DNA from: Achatina immaculata | Taxonomy: Eukaryota > Mollusca > Gastropoda > Stylommatophora > Achatinidae | Assembly (NCBI GenBank): GCA_009760885.1 | Contig: CM019701.1 | Location: forward strand, 17,460,975 to 17,524,974 | DNA: 64,000 bases | Direction of reading: 5' to 3' | Shown: in pieces, positions 1 through 11,361 of the stretch | Position numbering within the stretch: the stretch's first letter is position 1 | How the letters are laid out: each line of letters starts with the position of its first letter | Translations under genes and position numbers: made by a program | The notes under the pieces: generated by a model | Seen by the model: the letters and a program-made list of their open reading frames with translations, nothing else | The model's database searches: none | What the model was told of the DNA's origin: nothing

Positions 1-486
1 AGTCTACAAACTGACTAAACTATGATCAGTTCTACAATTTGAAGAAATTTGTTGCCACATATTTTGAAAAGTTACTTTCAAATCCCAAAGTGGTGCAACT
101 TCACTGAATACTGTAGAAGTAAGGAGCAATACAGTGAGATTTGGAAGATAGTCCACATCTTTTTTTTTTTACAAAACTAGCTCAATTTCAAACACTTCAC
201 ATGCAAAAAAAATCTTGTGACTGCTTGATGTATGAGTATAATAATGAATTGTTACAAAAAATGATTATATCTTGTGAAAAATAACGCGACTTACAAAAAG
301 CAAAGGTCATTCACACACATTTTCACATTCTCTGATACTAAGCATTTTTTAAAACACAATTTAAAATGAAATAACATAATTGACTAAGTCACACACTTCC
401 TTAAGTAAAGGTTCATCACAGTGTATTACTGTGACTCTTGCAGTTAGAACATTCTTTCCCAAGGACTTCATGCTCAACTCCAGGAA
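1..486. other. AT-rich flank beyond the host gene 3' end
   Basis: AT-rich, largely unique sequence downstream of the minus-strand host gene. I see no coding frame, RNA gene or recognisable transposon here. It ends in a short G-run near 499-518. Confidence 0.5.
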
Positions 487-524
487 CTAAGTTAGTAGGA
501 GGGGGAGGGGAGGGGGGAGATGTC

Positions 525-1318
525 TTCATTTTGTGGGTTCACAATATAGGGTTGTCTTCACTTTTGAATTTCACTGTATAGAAGTGTACTCATTTTGTGG
601 GTTCACAATATAGGGTTGTCTTCACTTTTGAATTTCACTGTATAGAAGTGTACTCATTTTGTGGGTTCACAATATAGGGTTGTCTTCACTTTTGAATTTC
701 ACTGTATAGAAGTGTACTCATTTTGGGGGTTCACAATATAGGGTTGTCTTCACTTTTGAATTTCACTGTATAGAAGTGTACTCATTTTGTGGGTTCACAA
801 TATAGGGTTGTCTTCACTTTTGAATTTCACTGTATAGAAGTGTACTCATTTTGTGGGTTCACGATATAGGGTTGTCTTCACTTTTGAATTTCACTGTATA
901 GAAGTGCACTCATTTTGGGGGTTCACAATATAGGGTTGTCTTCACTTTTGAATTTCACTGTATAGAAGTGCACTCATTTTGGGGGTTCACAATATAGGGT
1001 TGTCTTCACTTTTGAATTTCACTGTATAGAAGTGCACTCATTTTGGGGGTTCACAATATAGGGTTGTCTTCACTTTTGAATTTCACTGTATAGAAGTGCA
1101 CTCATTTTGGGGGTTCACAATATAGGGTTGTCTTCACTTTTGAATTTCACTGTATAGAAGTGCACTCATTTTGGGGGTTCACAATATAGGGTTGTCTTCA
1201 CTTTTGAATTTCACTGTATAGAAGTGCACTCATTTTGGGGGTTCACAATATAGGGTTGTCTTCACTTTTGAATTTCACTGTATAGAAGTGCACTCATTTT
1301 GGGGGTTCACAATATAGG
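525..1318. repeat. 64-bp minisatellite, about 12 copies
   Basis: Tandem units recur every 64 bp and include the core GTTGTCTTCACTTTTGAATT. Two unit types are spatially sorted. The low-coordinate copies mostly read TTTGTGGG with AAGTGTACT; those from about 900 on read TTTGGGGG with AAGTGCACT. This sorting suggests growth by duplicating neighbouring blocks. Copies are almost identical, so the expansion is recent. Confidence 0.95.
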
Positions 1319-1612
1319 GGTGTTCTCATTTTTGAGTTATAAGGGGATGTCCTCATTTTGACATTTCACAATATGTGGGAGTCATGAGGTTTCACAATAT
1401 GTGGAAGTCACCATAATGAGGTTTCACAATTAGTGGGAGTCCCCATAATGAGGTTTCACAATATGTGGAAGTCACCATAATGAGGTTTCACAATTAGTGG
1501 GAGTCCCCATTTTTGGGTTTTACAATATGTAGCAGTTGTCATTTTCCACTTTCAGACATCACAATATGGGGGTGTCCTCATTTTCCACTTTCAGACTTCA
1601 CAATATGCTGAT
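1319..1612. repeat. Degenerate tail of the 64-bp array (TTTCACAATATGTGG units)
   Basis: Short diverged units share TTCACAATATG with the main array. Two near-identical blocks at about 1390-1450 and 1450-1510 contain GGAAGTCACCATAATGAGG. This looks like the older, decayed edge of the same array. Confidence 0.7.
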
Positions 1613-2034
1613 CCTATTTGTGGGACTATAATAATAACTGAGATTGGCAAAAGAAATGATAAAAATATAAAGAATCAGACTAAATATTTAGGCCAAATGA
1701 CAGACCAAAAAAAAAAAAAAAAGAAAATAACAAAAAAGAAAAACCTTAGGTAGAAAATACAGGCTGTTGGACAAATCAGGATAATGGACACCTGATAGCC
1801 TGTTATAGGGGCAGATAGAGTAACCTACAGATCTACTGTGGTGCAAATGTGTAACAACGTAAATGTCACAAAATAATTGTGAAAAGAAATGGCAGAAATG
1901 TAAAATTATGAGAAGCCAAAGAAGACAGGAATACTGCCTGGACAAGATGATCAACACAGAACAAATAAAGATAAGAAGAAATGAGGCAGTACTAAGCCAG
2001 AAGAAATGAGAGTGGTCATAAGATTTCAAAGATC
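1613..2034 (-). other. Probable 3' UTR / downstream flank of host gene
   Basis: Directly follows the stop codon of the host gene on the minus strand. It holds an A-run near 1707-1722 (T-run on the sense strand). I do not see a clear sense AATAAA signal in this stretch, so the transcript end is not located. Confidence 0.35.
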
Positions 2035-3703
2035 TCAATCTCTTTTCATCAGCTCAACTTGTGAGTAAAGTCGTGTGACTGAAACAAGTACTACAACTTT
2101 AATACTGTTACCAGTTGCTGGGACAACTCTCTCACAAATACTCACATCTCCAACAAATTCACTCCCCTGTGAATCGTCAGGTGGGTGAGACTGGGACACA
2201 TCAACACGTGGAACAGGAACAGGAAGTGACGTTGTTCCATGACTTGCGAAATGGATGTCAGGAACTTCTGTCTGTATGAAAAGTGGTGATGGCGAGCGGG
2301 GGTCTTTACCTTTCAGTGCAGAGTCTGTTTGCTTTTTTTTGAAAGCAGGTTTGAGTTTTCCTTTAACAGCAGCGAAAAGCTCTGAAGGTGTAAAACCAGT
2401 CGGTGCCCCAGGGGGCATAGCTGCCACTCCCACCTTGGCTATAGACGAGCCAATGGGCGAATCTAAACTTGTTGCTCTTTTGAACAGTCTCCGTTTTTCT
2501 TTTGCAGTTCCCGATTTTTCCCCAGCTTGATGTGTGCGTGGCAAAGATGCTGACAAAGAAGCCACAGGAATCCGTTCTACAGAAGTAGCGTCTTTGCGAT
2601 GCATCTGCTCATCCCATGATGTTGAGCTTTTCATGGTTGGGTGCTTTTCCCATGATTCCAGTCTCGAGCTCACTAAGTCATGCTCTTCCTCTGCCTCTCG
2701 TTGCACTTCTTCTGGACCAGGAAATGATGTTTGTCTGACATGCAGCGCAGGAGATACGCTTCTTCTGTCAGGCCACGACAGATAGCCAATTGGATTAAAC
2801 GATGAGGAGGATGTTGGGTAGTCTTCAAAGAATTTTCTTCTGGCTGTACGAGGTGACAGCTTATCCATGCTCTGCGAAGTTGCAGACACTCTTGACAAAA
2901 CATTACTTGAGCCAGGATGTAGATGGTCAGAAGCTTTCACCATTAAACCTGGCCTAGCAAATGATGATATTACATCAGCGGTCGTCACTGGCTGTACTGG
3001 TGTAGTGTTGGCAGATATGCTTGTCATTCGAGGTGGTGCAGATTCATCTGATATCCGGCTGTCAATAATAGAGGCACTATCCATGGACAGACTTTTTATA
3101 AACGCAGCTGGTCGTTTTGGTGAGACTTTTTCCATGGATGAGTGTCCAGATGCCACAACAGACTGATGCCCCTGGTCTTGAGCCTGGGACACCTTGTGAT
3201 GGGAAATGACAGGAGGTTCTAGAAAACCAAATCTGCTCCCAGAACTGGTGCCGGAAGATGCTTGGGTGTGTTCTAATGCCTCCGGTGTTGTTGCACGTGA
3301 TGAGGTTGCACTACGAGTTCCTGAAGTGTAGGAAGGTGAGCAATCATAATGCCTGGATGTGGAGACTAGTGGGCGCATGGTTACAGGTATTGAACTCTGA
3401 CCTGTTGGAAATGAAGGTTGTGTTCTACTTGTAGGTAAGCCTACACTGCCTTGTGGGGAAGTCAAGAGGGTGCGATCATGTGAAGTTGTAAGCGTTTCTG
3501 CAATAGCTACGGAGTGGGGAGGGCTGGGAATGTTCCTAATTCCTGTGTTGTCAGAGAATTTGTGAGAGATTCCTGAGGACTCTTCCTGAACTCTTTTTGT
3601 CATCATCATCATGCTGCTTGTAGCTACATCTGCGACAATGGCAGCATCATTAGTCTCTTGGTGCAAGCAAGAAAATTCATCTTTCAGTAGATCCACCTCT
3701 GAA
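2035..3703 (-). CDS. Host gene terminal exon: Ser/Pro-rich C-terminal region
   Basis: A 1669-bp terminal exon encodes 555 residues and a TGA stop. It starts after the acceptor ATCTCCAG; its first base completes an AGT serine codon begun in exon 6068-6147, giving KSSEVDLLKDEF. The first dozen residues continue the helical part; the rest is low-complexity Ser/Thr/Pro/Gln with scattered basic patches. These include SPRTARRKFFEDYP, SPKRPAAFIKSLSMDS, KRRLFKRATSLDSP and a Lys-rich stretch, KGKLKPAFKKK. RxxS and SP sites are frequent, as in phosphoregulated microtubule-associated scaffolds, but no catalytic domain is visible. The frame is open well past the acceptor, so the start rests on phase agreement with the preceding exon. 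The end, LYSQVELMKRD, is again charged. Confidence 0.88.
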
Positions 3704-3718
3704 CTGGAGATTGTAACC

Positions 3719-3754
<36 letters not shown>
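3719..3754. repeat. (TAA)n microsatellite next to the terminal acceptor
   Basis: Perfect trinucleotide repeat of about 12 units, 15 bp upstream (in gene sense) of the terminal-exon acceptor. On the sense strand it reads (TTA)n and therefore forms the region where the polypyrimidine tract would lie. Confidence 0.95.
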
Positions 3755-3756
<2 letters not shown>

Positions 3757-3975
3757 ACACAGGCACATTTCAGAGATGTTAACTTATAACAAAACAGATA
3801 ACACAGCAATTAATCAGTGAATTTCTTTCACATTTATGAAACTCTGAACTCACAAATTACACTATTCTGTCACTTCACTAATTCTTCCCTTTGTTTATCA
3901 ATACAATAATTTATCCGTACATTTAGCAATTTATTAATTTATATCTAAATATCAATCCAATAACAAACCATGAAA

Positions 3976-5145
3976 AGCATACAACATTCAATATTTCGAC
4001 ATGAGCCTTTTTCGAGGATTACATACACAAAACAACATATAACGTGTCTTAGTGGCATCCTCCTGAATAGGAAACAGCACAAGAATATGGTTCCCTTTGA
4101 CTAGGCATAGAGACCACAGGGGGCCACAAAGGAAACCAGAAGAAGCCAATAGGGAATAGGAGGCGGGGAAAAGGAGAGATGGAAGGGCAATAGACACCTG
4201 TAGCGCAGATGTCGGGGGGGGGGGGGGAGAAGAAGGGGAAGCGGAGAGATAATGAAAGAAGAACCAGGAATGAACAGAAGGTGCCATAAACACACGTAGT
4301 ACACTAGAGAAGCAAGTCGTAGTAGGACGAGGGAAGCAGGGAGATAATAAAACTGGCGAATAGGACCAGACCTGGAGGGGCAATAAGCATCTATAAGCCG
4401 CCAGAGAAGATGGCGGTGGGAAGCTAGGAGAAAGAAACAAGAAAGTAGAGTGTAAGTCACAGAAAAAATTGGAAAGCTAAAGAATCTGAAGACATTATTA
4501 ATTTCAGCTTGGTGGAGACAGCCAGCCTGCTATCATCTCGAAGGATCATGGAAAAGCGCCTTATTTTCCAGGCTGGCTGTCTCCACTCAGCTGGAATTAA
4601 CAATGTCTTTAGCTTCCTTTAACTCTTTTAGTTTTTCACTTTTTTTCTGTGACTTACACTCTACTTTGTTGTTTCTTTCTCCTAGCTTCCCACCGCCACT
4701 CTTTCTGGCAGCTTATAGGTGTTTATTGCCCCTCAAAGTCTGGTCTTATTCACCATTTTTATTATCTCCCTGCTTCCCTACCCTACTACGAATTGCATCT
4801 CTAGTGTACTACATGTGTTTATGGCTCCTTCTGTTCATTCCTAGTTCTTCTTCCATTATCTCTCCGCTTCCCCTTCTTCTCCTCCGCTCCTCTCTTGACA
4901 CCTGCACTACAGGTGTTTATTGTCCTTCTGTCTCTCCTTTTCCCCGCCTCCTATTCCCTATTGGCTTCTTCTGGTTTCCTTTGTGGCCCCCTGTGGTCCC
5001 TATGCCTAGTCAAAGGGAACCGCATTCTTGTGCTGTTTCCTATTTAGGAGGATGTCACTAAGATAAGTTATATGTCATTTTGTTTGTGTATGTAATCCTT
5101 GAAAAAGGCTCAGGCCAAAATATTGAATGTTGTATGTTTTTCATT
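3976..5145. mobile_element. Foldback element: ~550-bp inverted arms with 39-bp loop
   Basis: The left arm (about 3976-4529) is the imperfect reverse complement of the right arm (about 4569-5145). The inner boundary is clear: left CAGCCTG at 4523-4529 mirrors right CAGGCTG at 4569-4575. Outer ends carry CATACAACATTCAATATTT and its complement. The arms encode no recognised protein; pyrimidine-rich open frames in both are mirror images. The outer part of the right arm matches interspersed repeats near 23690 and 48540. Transcribed from either strand it would make a long hairpin. It could be a foldback transposon or a retro-fragment that duplicated in inverted orientation. Confidence 0.85.
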
Positions 5146-5149
5146 TATA

Positions 5150-5350
5150 TATTCTCATCTTACTTTCATACTTTCTATTCGTTTTCTTCTCTTTTTACTC
5201 ACTCCCTCTGCCACCTTGTAAAACTGCACCATACACCCCTATTTACCTTTATTATTTGAACCAGTTTTACTGCAGCCACCATCCCTTTTATCTCTACAAT
5301 AATTTATCTGTACATCTAGAAATCTATTAATTTATATCTATATATCAAAA
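5150..5350. repeat. Interspersed repeat copy 1 (TGTAAAACTGCACCATACAC family)
   Basis: Shares blocks with 23720-23890 and 48540-48670: a pyrimidine-rich start, TTGTAAAACTGCACCATACA, then CCAGTTTTACTGCAG. The following stretch CAATAATTTATC to TTAATTTATATCTA also recurs in direct orientation at about 3905-3950, left of the foldback element, so it brackets that element. Confidence 0.75.
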
Positions 5351-6067
5351 TATAAAGTCACACATCAATCCATTATTTTTTTTCATCTGTCTGTTGTATA
5401 CTGTTTACATACATACATATATACACACAAAGATACATACTTACATGCACACACAGATTTATCTATTGATCAGTGAATCTATGAATATGTATGTGAAATC
5501 ATTAATTTAACTCTATCCATTAATTTATTCATCTACCAATATGCTAATATGTCCAGTCGCCCACCACTCCACTAATATATCCATGCATCCATCACTGCAT
5601 TATCTCAATCATCCATCTATAAATGCACTAATGTGTTTATTCATCTATCACTTCACTAATTCACTATCCATCTGTCACTTCACTAATTCACTATCCATAT
5701 GTCACTTCACTAATTCACTATCCATATGTCACTTCACTAATTCACTATCCATCTGTCACTCTAATTTGCTGATCATCTAACACTCCAATAATTTACTATC
5801 CAACTATTACAACACTAATCCACTATCTATAAAATCACTACAAAAATTTACTATCCAACTATTACAACACTAATCCACTATCTATAAAATCACTACAAAA
5901 ATTTACTATCCAACTATCACAACACTAACCCACTATCCATAAAATCACTACAAAAATTTACTATCCATTTGCCATCCATCTAGTGATCATTCCATAACTC
6001 ATTGTCTGTCTGTCCAACTACTCTTTTCTCACAATGCTCAATTCACCAAGAAAAAAAAAGCACTCAC
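5351..6067. repeat. Degenerate short tandem repeats (TCACTTCACTAATTCACTA and related)
   Basis: Low-complexity intronic DNA. At 5645-5760 units of about 30 bp contain CACTTCACTAATTCACTATCC. At 5785-5970 there are three longer units with CACTATCTATAAAATCACTA and AAATTTACTATCCAACTATT. No gene-like frame is seen. Confidence 0.75.
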
Positions 6068-6147
6068 CTTTTAATGTCTTCTTCCTCTTGTACAGGATTA
6101 GTTAGAACGGTAAGATCATCCGCTGCTTGACTTACTTGTAAAACAGC
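6068..6147 (-). CDS. Host gene penultimate exon (80 bp)
   Basis: Bounded by the acceptor CACCTCCAG and the donor AAAAG|GTGAGT. Reading in phase 0 from GCT gives AVLQVSQAADDLTVLTNPVQ, then an acidic end EEEDIK and two leftover bases AG. Those two bases are completed by the T that opens exon 2035-3703. The phase match in a region with no other long frame is the main support. This is the only exon in the visible chain that is not a multiple of three, so skipping it would change the frame of the C-terminal region. Confidence 0.8.
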
Positions 6148-7081
6148 CTGGAGGTGACAAGACAACAAAAGACAGGATATTTACCCAGAAAACACATCAA
6201 ACTTGCACTTGCTTAAACCAATATCACTCTATGATTGAACATGATGCTGACAGCCATGAGAGCCTATAACTATTCCATAATTACTCAGAAGAGCTAGAAA
6301 ACTGTTCCCTGATTGCTCATGAGAATTAGAAACTGTTCTCTGACTGCTCATGAGAATTAGAAATTGTTCCCTGATTGATGTTTCATGGTGATTCAGTTAT
6401 ATTTAGGAGAAATGGAACTGTGTCAAATTGTTGTCAAATTACAGTAGTTTACTATCTTATCCAGATTTACAAAAGGTTCTTATAAAACACAATAGAGAAG
6501 AAGAAAGCCAATGAATGCTATTACTTTTTTTATCTCTTCTGTTCACTGTCATTGTTAGTACCTAATTTTTGTTGTTTTGTTTGTTTCATGCCAGATAAAC
6601 GTTGCCTTTCTCTAATTTTGTGTCTTGTGTCAGACAAGCATTTTTTTCTTCTCTAATTTTGTGTCATGTTTCAGACAAACATTGGCATTAATTTTGTACC
6701 ACATGCCATACAACATTGTTGTTATAGAGTTTAGTCACTCAAGTTTAGTTTTCTGTTAAAAAAAACAACTTAAAATTCAACAATGACAGCTCTTTTTGTT
6801 TTTCTAAGCAATATATTTTCTCTGCAACCTTCCATACAAAACTTTCTTCTCAAGGCAATGTCATGAAGCATCTTCCAGTAACAGGTGTTGAACACTTTCA
6901 CACAGGTGTGTAGATGAAGATGCACACAAGTGTGTAGATGAAGGTATGTTATATTTTCTGAAATTGTCTCCCATGCTCTAAGGAAGGCAACCTTCCTCGC
7001 AGTCTGAGAACTAACATGGCTAAGCAGAAAATAAAGATGAGAAAGATGCTTATTGTGTGAAAGAATGAAAGAAATACTCAC
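6148..7081. other. Intron with minor duplications
   Basis: AT-rich intron. Near 6300-6370 a ~35-bp segment (CTGATTGCTCATGAGAATTAG) is duplicated. Near 6585-6700 there are three diverged copies of a TTTGTGTC...CAGACAAACATT segment. At 6900-6945 TGTGTAGATGAAG is repeated. No additional exon is recognised. Confidence 0.5.
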
Positions 7082-7105
7082 CTCCTTCACATAGTCTATC
7101 ATGCT
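7082..7105 (-). CDS. Candidate host gene microexon (24 bp)
   Basis: A 24-bp phase-0 segment encodes SMIDYVKE between an acceptor GTCTTCCTCAG and a strong donor GGAG|GTGAGTATT. Helical, charged content fits the coiled coil on either side, and its length keeps the frame. At this size the match could arise by chance, so it needs transcript support. It lies between exon 21837-21959 and exon 6068-6147. Confidence 0.5.
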
Positions 7106-7610
7106 CTGAGGAAGACAAGAACAATAAAACAATATCAGGAAGAACTGATGGAAGTTTTTTTTCTTCATCTTAATTTCAGCTTTTCTTCCTTTTTTAATCT
7201 TTCTGTTTTCTTGTGGATTACAGATTCTGACAAATTTCTCTCTTTAATATATTTCTTACTGCACTTGCTATAACTTCTTTCTTTAATACATTCAGAGTAT
7301 CAGCATGCATTTGTTATTCAAATACAAACTGTTACTCATTAGCCTTGGAAAGTTCAGTAAATGAGAGAAAATTTCCAACAAAAACTAAATGAAGCTTTCA
7401 ATTATTCAAACATCTATTAACCCATATCTCTGTGGCACAGAAAATATCTCCATTATTACATTTGCCAATAACTCTGTGACATGGTGAAAAGATTTCTGTT
7501 CACATCATGTTATATGAGGTGGTATTGGAAAGTGTGAATGGGCATATTGCTGTGATACAATAGCCAGTTGTGGCTGCATCACAGTTCCAATCTTTTTTCA
7601 TCACTCATCT
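7106..7610. other. Intron, no features seen
   Basis: AT-rich intronic sequence without repeats, exon-like segments or transposon motifs that I can recognise. Confidence 0.5.
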
Positions 7611-8040
7611 TCTCTCTCTGAATCCTAAGTGCTCAAGGCACATGGGGCTTCTGCAAGGGTTTTCCCCAAATATCTGTCTGTTGCCTTTTTTTCACTCTTG
7701 CCCACAAAGCCCTCTCTATTGCTCAGCATCCTCTCTTTTGTTCTTCTCAATGTCTCCTTTGGTCTACCCTTACTTCTGTTTTCCCGTGGTGTCCATCTTA
7801 GTGCAGTTTTTAGTAGTAAGTCATCAGTCATCCAGAGCATATTGCCAGCATCTTTCTTCAATAATTGCTGTCAGTGGCTTCATCTGCATTTCTGCCAACA
7901 ACATGTTATTTCTTATGGTGTTTGGCCAAAACATATTTCTTATTCTTCATAAACATTTAGTCTGGAAAGAATTCAGCTTGTTTTCTATAGTTTTGGTGAT
8001 TTTCCAGCATTTACTTCTATATCTTCTCTCTACCACCTTA
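7611..8040 (-). pseudogene. RTE-like LINE fragment, family 1 (C-terminal RT tail)
   Basis: On the minus strand the segment encodes the end of a non-LTR retrotransposon polyprotein: RWTPRENRSKGRPKETLRR and KTLAEAPCALST. It matches the better-preserved copy at 43465-44113 over its length. A CT-rich run at 7610-7618 is the 3' (GA)n tail on the element's own strand. The copy is 5'-truncated and frame-shifted. The 19-bp minisatellite begins immediately at its truncated end. Confidence 0.8.
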
Positions 8041-10036
8041 GAATGTCGCAGTAAAAGTAGAATGTTGAGATAAAAATAGAATGTCACAGTAAAAGTAGAA
8101 CACCACAGCAAAAGTAGAATATTATAGTAAAAATAGAATGTTGAGATATAAGTAGAACATCACAGTAAAAGTAGAAAATCACAGTAAAAGTAGAATATCA
8201 CAGTAAAAGTGGAATGTTGAGATATAAGTAAAACATCACAGAAAAAGAAGAATGTCACAGTAAAAGTAGAATATTGAGATAAAAGTAGAATGTCACAGTA
8301 AAAATAGAATATCACAGTTAAAGTAGAACGTTGAGATATAGGTAGAACATCACAATAAAAGTAGAAAATCACAGTAAAAGCAGAATGTCGAGTATCACAG
8401 TAAAAGTAGAACATAACAGTAAAAGCAGAATGTCAAGATAAAAGTACGTCACAGCAAAAGGAGGACGTCACAGTAAAAGTAGAATGTTGATACAAAAGTC
8501 GAATGTCATGGTTAAAAACAGAATATCACAGCAGAACATTACATAAAAAGTAGAATGTCACAGTAAAAGTAGAATGTCACAGTAAAAGTAGGACTTCACA
8601 GTAAAAGTAGAACTTAACAGTAAAAGTAGAATGTCATAGTAAAAGTAGAATGTTGAGATAAAAGTAGAATGTCACAGTAAAAGTACAATATCACAGTAAA
8701 ACTAGAATGTTGAGATATAAGTAGAAAATTGAAGCAAAAGATCACAGTAAAAGAAGAATGTTGAGATAAAAGTAGAATGTCAAAGTAAAAGTAGAACATC
8801 ACAGCAAAAGTAGAATATCACAGTAAAAGTAGAATGTTGAGATGTAGGTAGAACATCACAGTAAAAGTAGAAAATCACTGTAAAAGCAGAATATCACAGT
8901 AAAAGTGGAATGTTGAGATATAAGCAAAACATCACAGTAAATGTAGAATGATACAGCAAAAGTAGAATGTCACAATAAAAATAGAATGTTGAGATAAAAG
9001 TAGAATGTCACAGTAAAAATACAATGTCGCAGTAAAAGTAGAATGTCAAGATAAAAATAGAATGTTGAGATATAAGTAGAACATCAAAGTTAAAGTAAAA
9101 TGTTGAGATATAAGTAGAACATCATAATAAAAGTAGAAAATCACAGTAAAAGCAGAATGTCGAGTATCACAGTAAAAGTAGAACATAACAATAAAAGTAG
9201 AATATCATGGTAAAAACAGAATATCACAGCAGAACATTACAGAAAAAGCAGAACGTCACAGTAAAAGTAGAACTTCACAGTAAAAGTAGAATGTCACAGT
9301 AAAAGTAGAACTTGACAGTAAATGTAGAACGTCACAGTAAAAGTAGAATGCCACAGTAAAAGTAGAACGTAACAGTAAAAGTAGAATGTAACAGTAAAAG
9401 TAGAACATCAGAGGAAAAGTAGAACATCAAAGTAAAACTAGAAAGTCACAGTAAAGTAGAACTTCACAGTAAAAGTAGAACGTCACAGTAAAATTAGAAT
9501 TTCGAGATATAAGTAGAACATCACAGTAAAAGTAAAACATCACAGTAAAATTAGAACGTTGCAGTAAAAGCAGGACATCACAGTGGAATGTCATAGTAAA
9601 AGTAAAATGTCACAGTAAAGATAAAACGTCACAGAAAAAGCAGGACATCACAGTAGAAACGTCACAGTAAAAGTAGAATGTCGTAGTAAAAGTAGAACCT
9701 CACAGTAAAAGCAGAACATCACAGTAGAACGTAACAGTAAAAGTAGAATGTAACAGTAACAGAAGAATGTCACAGTAAAAGTAGAATGTTGCAGTAAAAG
9801 CAGAACTTCACAGTAAAAGAAAGAACATCACAGTAGAACGTAACAGTAAAAATATAATATCACAGTAAAAGTAGAATGTCACAGTAAAAGTAGAACATCC
9901 TAGTAGAACGTAACAGTAAAAGTTGAATGTCACAGTAAAAGTATAACGTCGCAGTAAAAGTAGAATGTCAAGATAAAAGTAGAATGTCATAGTAAAAGTA
10001 CAACATCACAGTAAAAGTAGAATGTCGAGATAAAAG
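8041..10036. repeat. 19-bp minisatellite (GTCACAGTAAAAGTAGAAT), left block
   Basis: About 100 diverged units of roughly 19 bp. Unit types alternate between CACAGTAAAAGTAGAA and GAGATAAAAGTAGAA, with larger-scale repeats: a block with GAGTATCACAGTAAAAGTAG near 8390 recurs near 9160. The array is continuous with 11362-11690; the two blocks are separated only by a Tc1 element. Confidence 0.95.
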
Positions 10037-10038
10037 TA

Positions 10039-11359
10039 TACATACGGAAAAAAAGTAAGTGTGTAGTGGTGTCAAGCGCACCAATCACATTGTCATGAGT
10101 GAAATTAAATCAAATTTGGCACGAAGTTTTTTGTCTGAGTGTTGTCCACTTTCCTGTGCTGCGTGAAGTTTTGTCTGAGTGTTTTCATCATGCCAAGATT
10201 GAACGAACATCAGCGAGAAATAGCTGTTGGAATGTTAATTGCGGGATCAACAGTAGCAGCAGTATCTCACAAATTTAATGTTCACAGAAACACAATATCA
10301 CGCCTTCAAAGTTTTTTTAACCAAAATGGTTCCGTTGCTGACCGCCATAAAAGTGGTAGACCATGAGTTACCACCCTTGCACAAGACCGCTACATCCACC
10401 TCATGCACCTTCGTAACAGGTTTCTCCAGGCAACATGGACTGCCAGCAACATTCTAGGTTTAAGACGTATGTCGGGCAGAACAGTGCGGAACAGCTCAGA
10501 GAGGTAAATCTCTTACCTCATAGGCCTGCAGTTAGACCAGTACTAACAGTTCGCCACAGACAAACCCGCTTAACTTGGGGCAGGCACCATGGCCCTGTCA
10601 TCAGTGGAGACGGATCCTATTCACTGATGAGCCCATATTCTGTCTGCAAGGCCATGATGGGCAAAGAAAGAAGGCTTTGCGAATAACTGTGTGCTAGAGG
10701 TGGAGAGGAGGAAGTGTAATGGTTTGAGGAGGAATTTCCTATGCTGGCCGAACAAACTTAGCCCTCCTCAATGACCGCCTTACAGGTTTACGATATAGGG
10801 ACATAATCATTACATGCCACGTAATGCCTTTTCTGGATGCTAACTGACAAGGTGTGATACTGCAGCATGATAATGCTCCTTCACATGTCGCACGTGTGGT
10901 CAGGGAACACTTTCAACAGCATAAGATTACTGTCTTGTCACGGCCAGCAGTTTCACCGGACCTGTCACCTATATTTTGGGATGAACTGGACCGCAGGTTG
11001 CGAAGATGACACAATCATCATGGAAACCACCAAGAATTAGCCCAAGAGTTGCAAGAAGAATGGAATAACATGTCTCAACAACTGATACAACGTGTCATTG
11101 GTTCGATGAGAAGGCGGTGTCAAGCAGTGATAACTGCCAGAGGAGGACACACGCGATATTGAAATTCTTTTCTTGGGAAGGTGAGCCACATTAGGTGAGT
11201 TATTTTCACTTTTTTGTGACATGTGACTGCCTGAAAGTTATCATTTTACCTGTTATTAGATAATCAAACATAATGTGTGCCAAATTTTATTTCAATCATC
11301 ACCTGAGCACGTTCATGGTGCTTTTTAAAGCATTGCACACTTACTTTGTTCCGTGAGTT
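10039..11359 (+). mobile_element. Tc1-like DNA transposon, full length, inactivated
   Basis: This 1321-bp element has terminal inverted repeats (left from TACATACGG; right ending CCGTGAGTT; about 24 bp paired with one indel). TA lies on each side (10037-10038 and 11360-11361). Joining the flanks rebuilds the host 19-bp unit. The transposase reads from MPRLNEHQREIAVGMLIAGS at about 10190, with a helix-turn-helix region, then LFTDEPIF (first Asp), LQHDNAPSHVAR (second Asp) and SPIFWDELDRRL (Glu), the DDE layout of Tc1. Several in-frame stops (for example after HKSGRP and before HNHHGN) make it non-functional. Confidence 0.93.
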
Positions 11360-11361
11360 TA

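Noticed and set aside
2255..3166. Plus-strand open frames opposite the terminal exon
   Set aside because: Antisense shadows of the Ser/Pro-rich coding exon, explained by its composition.
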